Shown: positions 39,666-53,400 of the stretch, in pieces
Layout: each line of letters begins with the position of its first letter
How positions within the stretch are numbered: the stretch's first letter is position 1
Assembly: GCA_024305405.1 (NCBI GenBank)
Contig: JAKNDB010000087.1
Span: 1,488,001-1,552,000, forward strand
Reading direction: 5' to 3'
DNA from: Dirofilaria immitis
Taxonomy: Eukaryota > Nematoda > Chromadorea > Rhabditida > Onchocercidae
Length of the DNA stretch: 64,000 nt
Program-made: the position numbers and the translations under genes
Notes under the pieces: generated by a model
The model's input: only the letters and a program-made list of their open reading frames with translations
Database searches by the model: none
What the model was told of the DNA's origin: nothing

Positions 39666-42600
39666 AGAAAATAATAAAAATTCAAATTTACTTTTATCAA
39701 TTTATTTTGTTTTGATTTTTCTGATAAAAAAAAATTTTGAAAAATATAAATTTAAAATATTTGAAACTGAAAATTCATTTGATTATTTAAAAAAAAAAAA
39801 ATTGATTAAATACATTGATATACCGTATACTTCATAAGATAATTTTATGAATATTATTAACATATAATCATAAAATAATGTTATATAATAATTGATCTTA
39901 CATTTTATTCAAAATTTTCATACTGATCAATCAATAATTTAATCAATTAATAACAGATAATAAAGTTAACAGTAATATCTGCTATTTTTCAATATATTCA
40001 AGTTTAAATTAATTAATTAATTTCATCGGTAATAAATTATTTTGGAATATTGAAATGGCATTTTAAATTTTAAAACGAACTTTTATGCGAAAAACTTTCG
40101 AGACTTGGATTATATCTGATAAGTTTTCAACTTTATTTCATTTATGCATATTAATTACGCATTCAATCTTTGCAAAGTATTTGCATATTCAGAATGATCG
40201 CATAATTTATAGGATTCTGTAGGTAACATAATTATTACATATTCTGTGATATTTGCTTGAAATAACAATATTTCATTTTAGTCAAAAAAATTTCAACAAA
40301 AACGTAAAAGATAAAAGTTGATTTAAAAGAAGCCATCGAAAAAAAATCAATTTTTCGAGAGGTGTATATTGCTTTCATTTAAAATGACGGCCCATTGTCA
40401 TTTTAACAAAACATCTGACATTTTACATACAACTGAAATATTGGCCAAAAAGTTTTTTTTTTTCTGTTATATCCGATGAAAGCTCAAATAGAAATGAAAA
40501 ATGAAGCGAGGAAAAAATGAAGGAATTGATAAAATAGACATTTTATTGAATAAAAAAAAAAAAGTATGTTGCTATCACAAATGATTCTGAAAAAAATTTG
40601 ATAAGAAACTAATGCTTCATATTACAGCAATATATCATAATTTCGAATTTTTTTTATTAAAATTAAACTTTTATAATTAGTAAATATTAGCTACGTTTAG
40701 CTAAATTTCATTTCTGATTCCAAATTTCGAACATTTCTGAATATCATTGATAGTGGAAATGCTAAATTTATTAGTAATCAAATTGTCGAGAATATGTGAT
40801 AAGTTTTTTTCTAATTACTATACCCTATCGTTGAAATAAATGCATTTGTAATTTAAAATAAACCATATCAACAGGCTAATTTGGCTAATTTAATAAGCTG
40901 TTTTGGCAGATTTGATAAGCTGATTTTTGCTGATTTGAAGATTGATTTTCAAAAATATATTTGAGGTCAATCATTCTCGTCACGTCTGCTGATTTATGCT
41001 AAATTTAACGATTTCCTATATTTTCATTCATTTCATTATCAAAAAATTAAACTTTAGCTGATATAATAAAATTTTTTTATATAATATAAAATTATTTGTA
41101 GCAAAATGAAAACTTATAGTATATTTTAATAATATCTTTGAAAAATTATTTTAATTTTATTTTTGAAAAAAAATTTAATTTACATCAATCATTGAGATAT
41201 TTGAAATTGTTGAACGAAAAAAACATTCGAAAAATTAATTTTAAATTATATCAAAATTTCCATATGATAAACCTTTAAATTTGCTTTTTTTTATTAAATT
41301 TTTTATTTTTTCTAAACATTTTTTGAAATTCTACGCTTATTTTATCTCTAAATCAATTGAGATAATAAAATAAAAATTTTAAATTTTGGGAATTTTTTCA
41401 TTTGACTAATTTTTATTTATTAAAATTATTTAAACATATCAAAAACAGAAAAGTGAAATTTTTCTCATTTTATTTTCATTAATAATAATAAAAGTTAATT
41501 AAAAAATTATTGAATTTTCCAGGTGATAATATGTCTTGTCATTTTTTAAATTCTTCGTATAGAACTTCAATAAATACTGAAATCATTTTCAGGTTGTATA
41601 AAATAAAAAGAATTGCATTATTATTATTATTCCGATTTGATACTGTAAATTGAACAATAATACTGTATCTTGAATGATACTGTAAACTGTAATTGATCAC
41701 ATACATAATGATAATGTCGAATTAATTCAAATAATTTTTTAAAATTGTCTATTTGCTGTACTTGAGTTTTACTAATTTTAAACTTAAAAGGAGGTATATA
41801 TTTTTAACAAATACTTTTAAAGATAGAAAAATAATTAATCAGTTTTTCATACATTTTGTTCAATTGATTATTTTTCAATTTAAAACTTATCGATTGATCA
41901 AAATGCATGAAGAAAAGAACGATTAATCGTTGTTTTTATCTATAAGGTAGTTAAGTTGAAAAGGGCAATGTCTAGATGAAAGATAATTTTTGTTTATTTA
42001 TAAAAATTATTACGCTTACGTTAATTTCCCAAGAAGTAAACATTGTTGTTGACGTTTTTTTTCGCAATCGAAATCATTAATTGATAGTAATTAATGATAA
42101 TAATTTATAATTAAAATTCATTCAATTTTCTTTTGCAATTTAAAATTCTAAAAAATTTCAATTCCATTGATAAGATTATTTGATGTTTTTTAGATAATCT
42201 TATATATGCTTATCTTTGCTTATCATATTAATTGAATTATGCCGAAATTTACCTGTAGTTGAATTATTAATTTAACAGCAACAATAACGATTAATAATTA
42301 TTGTGATAGAATTATAATTGTGATAGATGATTGATTAGAATGCTGATATTTATCATAATAGCTATTTATAATGATTTTTTTCTTTATTTCATTAAATCTA
42401 ATCGAATAATACAATTTATTGTATTATTCGATTTATTTACATTTCTATTTATTATTATATTATTGTTTAATAACTTTCAAAAAAGAAACAATAATGGAAT
42501 AAATAAATAAATATAATTATAATAATATTTATTGTTTATTATTTTTATTTATAAAAAATAAAAATATGTAAATTTTTATTTTATTTATATATGAAAAGAA

Positions 42601-45600
42601 TATAATATAATAATACATAGCATATGCTTCTTATTATATATTTCATTATATATGAACCACCGAGCAATTTGTTTGCTTCACTGATATATGTTGTAAATAA
42701 GTTTGTTATAATTATTACTTATTCCATTTTCATGTAAAATTATCGAGAATATAACTTTATTATAGCGTATTCTCGAATTGCACAAATAAATCATATGATA
42801 AATTAATCATATGATTTAGAGGACGAAATTTTAATCATTTTTATCATTTTAACAAATGAAAGAGTGATAAAAGTGTAATGATATGAAATAATTATTTTAA
42901 GGAAAACAAAGAAGCAAAAAAAGGAAATTAAATTCGAAAATTTTTGTTTTCATTTCTTTAATAATAACATTTAAATTAATCGATTCAAATATATATTCTG
43001 ATTTGAATTTTATATCGCTTTTTTTCATTTCTTAATTTCAATTTCAAATTAATCGAAATAAAATTTTTATTTTTAAAAATTTGATTACATTGGTAGTTTG
43101 ATGAAGAAATTTTTCACTTTCTTAATAAATATCCAATAACAAATAACAATAAAAATAGTAGTAGTAAGGAATAGCAGAAATAGTAGCAAGTAATATTATT
43201 TTCCACCTATCCTGTAATTGCTATACCTGTAATTGAGGATTGCTGATTTGTACACATGAATGATCGTTGAAATGAATTAAATTTTTGAATTTTCTTCTTT
43301 CCTGGTAAAAGAATAATTTCCATTTGTATAATAACAATTTTAATTGGATTTATGTCAATGGATGAGAAAATGAATTGAAAAATAAATTACAAAATAATAA
43401 TCTAAATTGCAATATATTTCGATTATGTTGACAAATTTTGATAATATGATATTGCAGAAAATTTTAGGAAAATATATTATCAGTGAATTCTATTGTTCAA
43501 TTCAAATTAATGATAATTTTGATTATCAATGATATTATTAATTAGACTGTATATTCCGTATCTCATCTGTCAACTCACGCATATCATTACTGCCGTATTA
43601 TTATTATTATAAATGATTATTGATAATGATAAAATTGAAGTAAAGCAATAGAAGTTCATGAATAGCTTACAGTAATCTAAGCTAAATTATTCGTTAGTTT
43701 CAGATGTATGCATCAAATTTTGCAATAAGTTGATATTGATTAGTTTCAAGCGTTCAACTTTCTTTGCATGTTATCGCTTATCTGATGGATACATAGAGAT
43801 GATAACAAAGCATGGAAATGATAATAAATGATTATCTTAAATTGCAAATTTTCATTTAAAATTTATGCAATATTTGTTTTATCACTAATTATACCATTTA
43901 AATAGAATGATAAAAAGGAAGGCAAAAATTAATTTCGAAATTTTTAATAACTTTTTTAAATTTAATGAAAAAAATTATATCCTTGAAATTTTAATAGATT
44001 TTGAGATAATTAAAAGTTGAAAAAATATATTTTTGAAAAGTTTATATTTTGAAATAAATAAATTTATTAAATTTTTGTTAAATAAATATTTAACAAAAAT
44101 TTTAGCATAAAAGAGAAAAGAAAAAAGATTAATTTCAAGTGGAAAAGATGTAAATTAGCTTAGATTACTGTAAGTACAAAATATATTTTACTGAAATGAA
44201 CTTTAATTGACCTATACTAAATGCTAAAACTTTTTAGTATTTAAATGGAGCATTAATCTGAGCTATTGAATCTCGTAAAGTTCTATTTTATAGAACTTAT
44301 ACAGCATAATGTTTGAAATTAATTAAACTATAAGTCATTAAAAGTTACATATCAATTATCAATTTTAATTTTAATAATAAATTTCGATAAATTCTCTAAA
44401 ATATTTAATCAAAATTTTAGAAATTGTATAACTAAATTATGGCTATAAAATAAAATAGATAATATTATAAATTAATCGAAAGATTAATTAAACGAGCAAA
44501 TTTTTATGCATTTCAAATTTTATTAGTATTTAAGTATAAAATTTGCAAATGAGCAAATTAAATCGTTCAAACGATGAATTTTTAAAGAAATAAATTTCGT
44601 TCTTTAAAATGAGAAAAATTAAAAGAAATTTCCTTTATAAAATTCTAAAATTTTATTGCAAAATTTAATTAACTAAGAAGATAAAATATTTCGGTTAGAA
44701 ATTTTAGTAAATTAAGATTGATATCGATTATCAATTTTAGCTAAAATCATTGTAAAATCAATTATCTGAATTATCTTCAAGTAATTAACAAATATAATAA
44801 GCTTAAGGAATATTCATATTTGGGTATATTTTTCTTGATTCCCAATTGCTTGGTTTAAATCAGAATATAGAACAGGTAAGGCATCAGGATGATTTATTTA
44901 ATCGCGATAAGGAACAGGTAAGATATAACAATGAATTAATCAAGATAGACTTTTTGAACGTATGACACAGGTAACAGTTTTCCAATTTATTATCCAAATT
45001 AATAACTCAATAATTTACTAAAAATATTAATAAATAATTTTATTAAATAATTAAATTGAAGTTTCTCTTTAAGTTTTACATGAATAATATGGAAATATGA
45101 TATCTTTAAATCAACGATATCATATAATTTTAAAATTTTATCAAAATGATATATTCGATATCATTTTCTAAATTATTTTGATAATTTCGATAAAAATTAA
45201 ATGATATAAATGATTTTGTTAAAAGAAAAAAATTGAATAATTAAATTGGAAATTTTATTTATTCCTGAAAATCGTTATATGTTATGCATTTTTTCATTTT
45301 TCTATTAATCAGTATTTGATCATTTGATTTGATCTATTCAATCGTCTCAGGAACATTAATCAAAAGTTTCAATAATAACAAGAACTGTCCATAAATCAAA
45401 TTATATAATCAAATTAGCCAGAGAATAGTTTATTTCTTTTCTTATCAATGATCTTGATTAATATTTAATATTTATTTCTACAGAATTTTCTTGATTAATG
45501 TTAAATATCTCCAAGCAAAGGCAAGTAAATATAGCTTTAACATTTGATTATAAAAATTTTGAATAATAAAAAGAACATAATTCCAACGAGAAATTCTTAG

Positions 45601-46593
45601 GTTAAACTTTTTAAATATAAAAATTACTTTACTAATATATTTTTATCTTATCGTCGTATTGAAATTAATATTAATCAGTTTCGCATTTATAGTAATATTT
45701 AGTCATAAATTTATCATTTATTATCAAAAATCAATCAATATCAGCAAATAAAATTTTGTGCTATTGAGTTTAAAAATTAATTAATTTATTTCACTGCTCA
45801 TTAAAAATCTTTTATATGCTCGAATAAATTTATAATTAACAATGAAAAAAATTTACTCAACTTCTCGAGAAACTTTTATCAGTAATTATTAGCTAGGACA
45901 ATTTCTCGAAGATCATAGAATCGATTTCATCTTTATCTAATTTTATTTAAATGCTCTATTACTTATTAAAAAATGTTATAATTTCTTATATTCCATGTTA
46001 CTAATTTGCTTTAACAAAAAAATAATTTACTCTTTTCTATTTTTATTTTCGAGATTGCTTCTATCTTAATTTCTCGACTATAATAGTAGGATTAAATATA
46101 TATATATATTTAACAACCCTATAAAGATTTTGAGGTGAACTTTGACCTATCTTTGAGCATATTTAAACAGTGCATATATATTTATATAATAGCATTAAAA
46201 AAATTGATAATTAAATATTTTTGCGATTAAAATTTGCCTTCGTCATATTTATAATTTTATTTGTTTCGTTTTTCTAAATAATAAAATTTTGCCAATTTCA
46301 AGTTTCAATTTCTCGCTTTTTTCTCTAATTAATATATCATGAAAAATTTCAGAATTAAAAAATTTTAACTTAAAACTTTTTAATTTAATTCAATACTTCA
46401 ACAAGAAATTGCTAAAGTATTGGCAATGTTAAATAAATTTTGATAAATGCAATCAAACAAATTATAATTTAAATTTGAATGATTAAATTCTAATAACAAT
46501 ACAAAGATAAATATAAGTTTCAAAATGAATGAATTCATATCAAATATATTATCATTAAGCTATCTATTTGAAATAAACAAAAGATAAGAAACT

Positions 46594-46705
46594 ATATAAT
46601 TACGATATAAGTTATATTGAATTACTAATTAAATAATTACGATATAAGTTATATTGAATTACTAATTAAATAATTACGATATGAGTTAAATTGAATTACT
46701 ATTTA
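46594..46705. repeat. Minisatellite, 37 bp x 3
   Basis: Three copies of AATTACGATATAAGTTATAT then TGAATTACTAATTAAAT, at an exact 37-bp period. Confidence 0.92.
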
Positions 46706-48134
46706 TTGGCAATGATTTAATATTATTAAAAGTTGAATTTATTAATTAAATTATTTACTAACTATTTATGCAATTATTTGCTTATTAGAAATGTAATTTT
46801 CCATGCCAAATTTAATGAATTACATATAAATTTTTCTTAATTCATTTTTAAAATTTAAATATCTCTCTTTTTATCATTGATATCACACATTATCAAAATG
46901 ATTTTCAAAAGATAAGGATTAATTGAATTTGCTAATATTTATATTTTTATCATATAAATATAAATATTAGCAATAAACTTTAAAATTAATTTCGTTTTTT
47001 AATTTCTAATATTAAAAAAGAATTAAATTGTATGAATGCCAATGACGATCGAAATAATCTCACGAATGTTAATCCTTGCAAATTAAAATGAATTTTATTT
47101 TTGAAATTTTAAATATATTAAGAAAAAAACGGAAATTATTTGTCAATTTATACTTTTTATAAATTCAATAAATTCAAATGATCCATCAGAGAATTCGTAT
47201 GACCATTTCTGGACCATTTATTTTGAATGTTTCCTTAACATTTTGATAAAAGTATCATCAAGTTAAGAAGAATCGATTATACTTACAATATTATTATTGG
47301 ATTATTGGAGTAGAAAGTTTTTCCACCTTTTTTTTTTTTAATTTGTCCTAAAAATTAAAATAATACAACGATCTGTTATGAAAGCAAATTTTTTTAAGAA
47401 TATCATTTTTGAAAATTTAATTCCTAAAAATATTTGTATTCATTTTTTCATTAAAAAATTATTTATATAATTTATTTACTTATTTTTGCATCAGATAATT
47501 TATGCGTTCAGGTTGGGTGGAGTTATTGCAGTTATTACAGGTAGGTAATTAGAGAAGGAATATTTATTTGTATTTAATATATTTGTCACTAAAAACAACA
47601 TCTATGTATCATCAATTTTGATTATAATTCAAACCGGTCAAACTTATATCTATAATATTTTATGAATGAGTTATAATGATTATTCTAATGAATAATTAGT
47701 TAGTTTTAATTTTAAGTATTCAAGTATTGTATTTTATAGATGAATGATGGATTTTTCTTTTTTAAAAAATAAGAAATTATATTGATGGTATTATTTAAGT
47801 TATTCAAAATTTTTAATTGTTTGCAAATTATTATTGATTATTTATTTCGTTTCATTTTTTTTTCTATTCTTTCTCTTAAAATTTTTATCTTATAATGCTC
47901 ACTATTTTTTTTTTTTAATATTAATTTAAAAAGAATTTTAATAATCTCATAAAAATTTTTAATGACAGCCGTAAAATAATATTTCTTTTGCTTCCTAAGA
48001 TACAACCTATTTTTCTTTTAATTATCATGATATAATAAAATATCTTATGATTATATTTGGCATAATTCAACTATTATTATTATCATTATTATGATTTGAT
48101 ATTATTTATAAAGCAACAATTTATAATACTATCA

Positions 48135-48144
48135 GAGAGAATGA

Positions 48145-48176
<32 letters not shown>

Positions 48177-48180
48177 GGAA
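48135..48180. repeat. GA simple repeat
   Basis: GAGAGAGAGACAGAGAGAGA run. Confidence 0.85.
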
Positions 48181-48289
48181 AAATAAGCTTTCAAAGTTTT
48201 TGCAATGGTTAATGATTATAGTGGAAGATAATCGATATTCAAAATAAGAAAAGGATGTGATTTAATTAAAATTTTAGCATTAATTGTTA

Positions 48290-48490
48290 TAATGATGATT
48301 ATTAATTATTATTATTATTTATTATTATTGCTTACTTATTGTTATTTTTCACTTATTACTATTGTTTACTTGTTGTTATTCACTATTATTGTTTACTTAT
48401 TTATATTTATTATTATTACTATGGTGTTAACTATTGTAAGAGAGTTCAACGTTTATAATAATAATAATATTATCATTAATATTATTATTG
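48290..48490. repeat. TAT/ATT trinucleotide repeats
   Basis: TTATTATTATT runs with interspersed TTACTTATTGTTATT units. A frame through them gives only Tyr/Leu/Ile low-complexity sequence. Confidence 0.8.
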
Positions 48491-50441
48491 TCGAGAAAAT
48501 CTATATGTTATTCACAATACCTTCTCATTTTTCTTTTTTTTTTTTTTGACGACAAGAAAGAAAAGGACTTTTGCGATTTCGTAGTATGTATTATGTAAAG
48601 GATAGATTGCATATAGCGAAATATTTCTCGATCGTATAACATAATTATGTAAAATTAGATTTGCTAAAAAATGGATGAAATGAAATGGATATATTGAAAA
48701 AGTAAAAAATTGAAAAATAAATAAATAACAAAGATTGATTGATTGTTGTCATTCAGTTATCCTGTTTTTTCGTTTTTTCTTATATCATAAAGATAGAAGA
48801 TTGATTGAAATAATGATAGACCAATTTTAAATATATTTAAAAAAGAATAAGTTTCAACTTTTAAAAATATTCATCGCCTATTACTATCATTATCTATTAT
48901 TACTAATTTTGTAGACAATAGTAATAATAATAATACTAATAATAATATGATAATGAGAATATTATTAGTAATATAATAATAATGATGATATTATTAGTAA
49001 TAATAATATAATTCATTTTGAGAAATTATATTATAAATGAATAAATTTTAAAATTTCTAAAATTACTTTTTATTTAATGCATTCGTATAATTTCTTAAAT
49101 TATTCAAATAATTCTATCTAATAAAAAGTATTTTAGGTAATTGAAAAATAATTGTTATTTAAATTCATTAAATTAATTAATTAATTAATTTTTGTATTCA
49201 ATATTTGATATACATGCATATATTATTTTAATAATTTGAAATAATAAAAATTTATAAATTTATTTATTCAAAATTATCAAATATTTCATTCAATCAATTA
49301 GTATTAATATGGCATTATAACATATTTATAGATATATTGTTAAATATTATTTATTATATATTCATTGATTAATAAATTTAACATTTATTATCTAAGCTAT
49401 AAATATTAATTTAAAACTTTGAAAAAGAAAAATAAATCAAAATGTTTTTTTTTTAGAAAACGAAATAATAATTTATGAAAGGATAAAAATAAATAATGGA
49501 ATTGTAATGAATGCAAAATTTTAAATTAAAAGTAATTATGCAAATGTTGCACTTCTCTTTCAATATAATAGAAACTGGTATATGTAAAGGTATAACAAAT
49601 AAATAATAATAATAATAAATAGTAATAATAATAATGATAATAACGGTAATAGCAATTAATAATATTAATATTTTGTTTATAATTGATTTTTTCTGAAATT
49701 CTACCACATTTAAAATGTTTAAATTCATACATTTATTGTCATTGATAGTAATTTTGTTGAATAATGATTACTTCAAGATTATAATTTATAATGATTTTTT
49801 TTTGTTTAATTGATATTAGTGAAAACTTGATCCATTTTGATAGCTGTGATTTTTATTTCATACCTTGGAGAATTGTGACTATTTAAGGATGAAGTTTTGT
49901 TTGAATTTTTGATCATTTAATTGTATTTGGATAGAAAATTTCAATGAAAATGGAAAGTTGAAATTTATTCTTTTCAAATATTTTAAGTGGGCAATTCGTT
50001 TTTTTCTTTTTTTTCCTTTTCCTTTTCGTTTTCGTTTTCGCTTTTTTCTTTTTTTTTTTGAAAAGTTTTAGTTATTGGTGAAAAAAAAAGAAAATGTTTT
50101 ATATTTATAAAATATAAATTCGATTCATTTACCATCTTTTGTAATAGATTAACGGAATATATCATTAAAATTTCAAGGTTATCCGCTTAATTTATTCCTT
50201 ATATTCAAATTCATTTTCAGTTTTCATACCTTTCAACGATTCACTTTCATTTAACTTTTATTTGATAATAAAAAGAAAAATGGAAATTTATGCTTAATAG
50301 AAATATTTTAAAAAATATCTATTAAATGGGAAAAAAATATTTCATTGATGAAAATTTTAAATTTTAATTTTTTTCGTTTTTAAACAAATATTTTTGTTTT
50401 ATTATTGTTGAAAATTTACAGCATAATTTATTCAGGTTTAT

Positions 50442-50450
50442 TTATTTCAG
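50442..50450 (+). promoter_or_regulatory. Candidate trans-splice acceptor of the ZP gene
   Basis: TTTATTTCAG ends 5 bases before the ATG at 50456, a strong nematode acceptor with no upstream donor or exon in evidence. Confidence 0.45.
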
Positions 50451-50455
50451 CTAAA

Positions 50456-53400
50456 ATGCGAAAAATGTTCTATACAATTCTACTAATAATACTTTTACAG
50501 GTATATGAAGTTAATATTTATTATATTTAAAAATTTGTAAGTGTTAAAATTTTTGTATTTAAATACTCGAATTTGTTTTTAATTTTATTTGAGTGTTTGA
50601 TTAAAAAATTTTTCAAAACTTTGATTTTCTATAATCAAATGAAAGGATCAATCATTTCAATATGCTGATCCAAACAAAAATAATAGTTAAAATTGGTTTA
50701 TTAAATATTATGACCTATGTAGGCTATGATGTTGACCTTTCCATTCATTTATTTAAAGAAATATTATTGATTCCAAATATTTTAAGTTTTAATAAAAAAA
50801 CAAATTTATCAAATGAAATTTTTAGAATAATTAACACCTGTCTTTCAATAACTTAGTTTACTTTTTTTTGAAATTAGAACATATCTAATGGAAGAAAATT
50901 TTCTATTTCACCTTTTCTAAATATTTCTAAAAATCAATGATAAGAAGCCAAAGAATTTTATCAACAATAATTAAAATTGTCTATTTTAGATTGTTAGATA
51001 TTTGCATATCTGTTATCACCTGTTTCAATCATTTCAATTTTATTTTTCCATTTCAACAAAAACTTTCCCCAAAAAAAAAATTAATCAATTGATCCAATCA
51101 CTTCACTTTAAAATTTCATCTAATCCATTAGCTTATTTTTTATCCTATCTTATTAGCATAAAAATTCCAATTATTTTTTCTTTCAAAATGATTTAGGATT
51201 AAGAAGAACGATACAAAGATTGATTATCGTTATCTCCAAAAAAAAAAAAAGAAAGATAAGACTTAATATAATTTGATCATTTTCTTTTGCAAAAAAAATT
51301 ATTTATTAAACTAAGTTTCCTATTCTTTTCTTATCTGAATATTAAAATAAAAAACTTTTAATTTTTCAACTTTTAACATTCCATTATTTAGTCTTATCTA
51401 TTTATCATAAATTAGAATCTACATTTGTAAATCGTTATAAGTGATAATATGAGAAGGTAATTGATAATTCAATTAAGTTTTTAAGTAATTTGAAATTAAT
51501 TAAACAATGCGTTTTTGTTGTATTTATTAAAATATTTTCTTATTAATTTGCATTTTTTTTCGTAATTTTAGTTTGAATTTTTTCATTGCATTTTAAAATA
51601 TTGTAATATGAAAATATGAAAAATCATATTGTTTACTCTTAATTTCTTATCATTATTATCAAATTAAATTATTATTTAGAGTAGTATTAAAGAATAAATT
51701 GTACTATATAAATTTTAGAATACATATTATCAGTATGGTTATCATATCATTCACTATATATTCTCTTAATTATCACAAATCACTTCTAATAATTATTATA
51801 GCGAAAAATACTTTCCTACGTTATCTGTCCTTGTTTTTTTACGTCAATTATTAATTTTATTTGAAATAACACGTACGTAAGACCTACGCACGACTTGTTT
51901 CTAAGAAGGTATAAATTATAGTATAGGTATGAAGCTTATAAATGAGTTTAACTTATAACTGATAATTGATATGAGATAACTTCGAATATACACTAATAAA
52001 TAAGAATGATTTTAAATTTAAGTTATCAATGATACAATTTCAAGTTCTGTAAAAATCTTTTGCATATTACAATCGTATTAATGTAATTTTTGATAAGATT
52101 GCATTTTCATAAATGTGAAATCAAATATTTATCAATTTAATCAATATTCTATAATTTATTTAATCATATCATAAGCTAAAAGCTTTATTGTAATATCGAT
52201 ATTTCCAAGTTTGAAAGGTAGCCAATTTAAGTGCTAATTCAAGAATTGTTGATAAAATCATAAAATTTGTTATTTACAAAATTTTAATTCTGATAAATTG
52301 ATATAAGAGGGATTAATCATATCTAACTTGATACTATTCAAAAAACGAAAATATTTTCACATCCTATTTGTTTGTTTTCAATTTGAAACTTTTTCAATTT
52401 CTCTACATAACTTTTTGTCAATATTTTGTTATTGAATGCTTTCAAATAAATATTTGTTACTTGTCTGTTCGAGAACGAATTCCCGACATTGATAAATTAT
52501 TGCTTAAATCAATCATCATTTTATATTATTTATCAATTATTTTAATACATAATTATCAAAAAGTAATCAAATTATGCAAAAAACTATTTCATATAAGACG
52601 GAATTGAAATTACATTTTTAATTATTAAAAATTTAAATTTAAATTTAATATTTACTAAAATTAAATTTAAAAAGTTTCTGTTGACAGATAGCAATGCTAT
52701 GATATTAAATAAATAAGCATAATTTATAAAAAATTGTATTCAAACTTTCTAAAGCTATGATTTTATCAAAAATAATATTAGCTTATATATATATTACAAG
52801 AAATGCATTACTAATATTGGAATTTAAAATTAACAAATATGGTAAATTCATTTTTCATTTTTTCAGCTCTTATCAGTCTATCATAAGTTAAATTCTTGAT
52901 AAGCAAAGCAATTATTATTCCTTATACTATTCGAATATTTAATTTATATTATAATTTTAATGATATAATTGCTGCAAAATAAATAATCTATCATTTTTTC
53001 AATGATTTTAATAAATCAATTATTTGCCTTTGAAAAATTTCCAAAATTTTCATTCAATAATATAACGAACTTTTTGATAAATACTTATAAAAAATAAATT
53101 AAAAAATTAATTTATTTTTCAGTAATTTTTAATTTGTAAACATTTTATTCGTTCAATAATACGTAAAAATAAAATTCAAATTTTTAAAAATTTAAATTTA
53201 AAACTAAAAGATAATTTTAATATTGGAAATATTTCAGTTTCTACAAAAATTATTGCTATTCCGATCGACAACTCAGTTTCAGGTATATATACAAAAAAAA
53301 AGAAAATTTTTTAAACTTGAAACTATGCCTAAATTATTTCAAAATTAAATTTGAATCAATCGATTAATTAGTTTTAAATAAAAATTTAAAATTGTTATAG

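Larger units (their letters stand above)
28162..50455. other. 22-kb AT-rich gene desert with tandem arrays
   Basis: This lies between the 5' ends of the globin gene (minus) and the cuticlin-like gene (plus). No frame shows a recognised domain; the open frames that exist are short, rich in Ile/Phe/Tyr/Asn and low complexity. The content is microsatellites and at least six distinct minisatellites, listed separately. GATAA/TTATC words recur inside several arrays. A possible 29-bp mini-exon at 47516-47544 has TTCAG before it and GTAGGT after it. Confidence 0.7.

Noticed and set aside
49453..49732. Overlapping open frames on the minus strand
   Set aside because: They read through TAA-type trinucleotide repeats in different frames; no domain.
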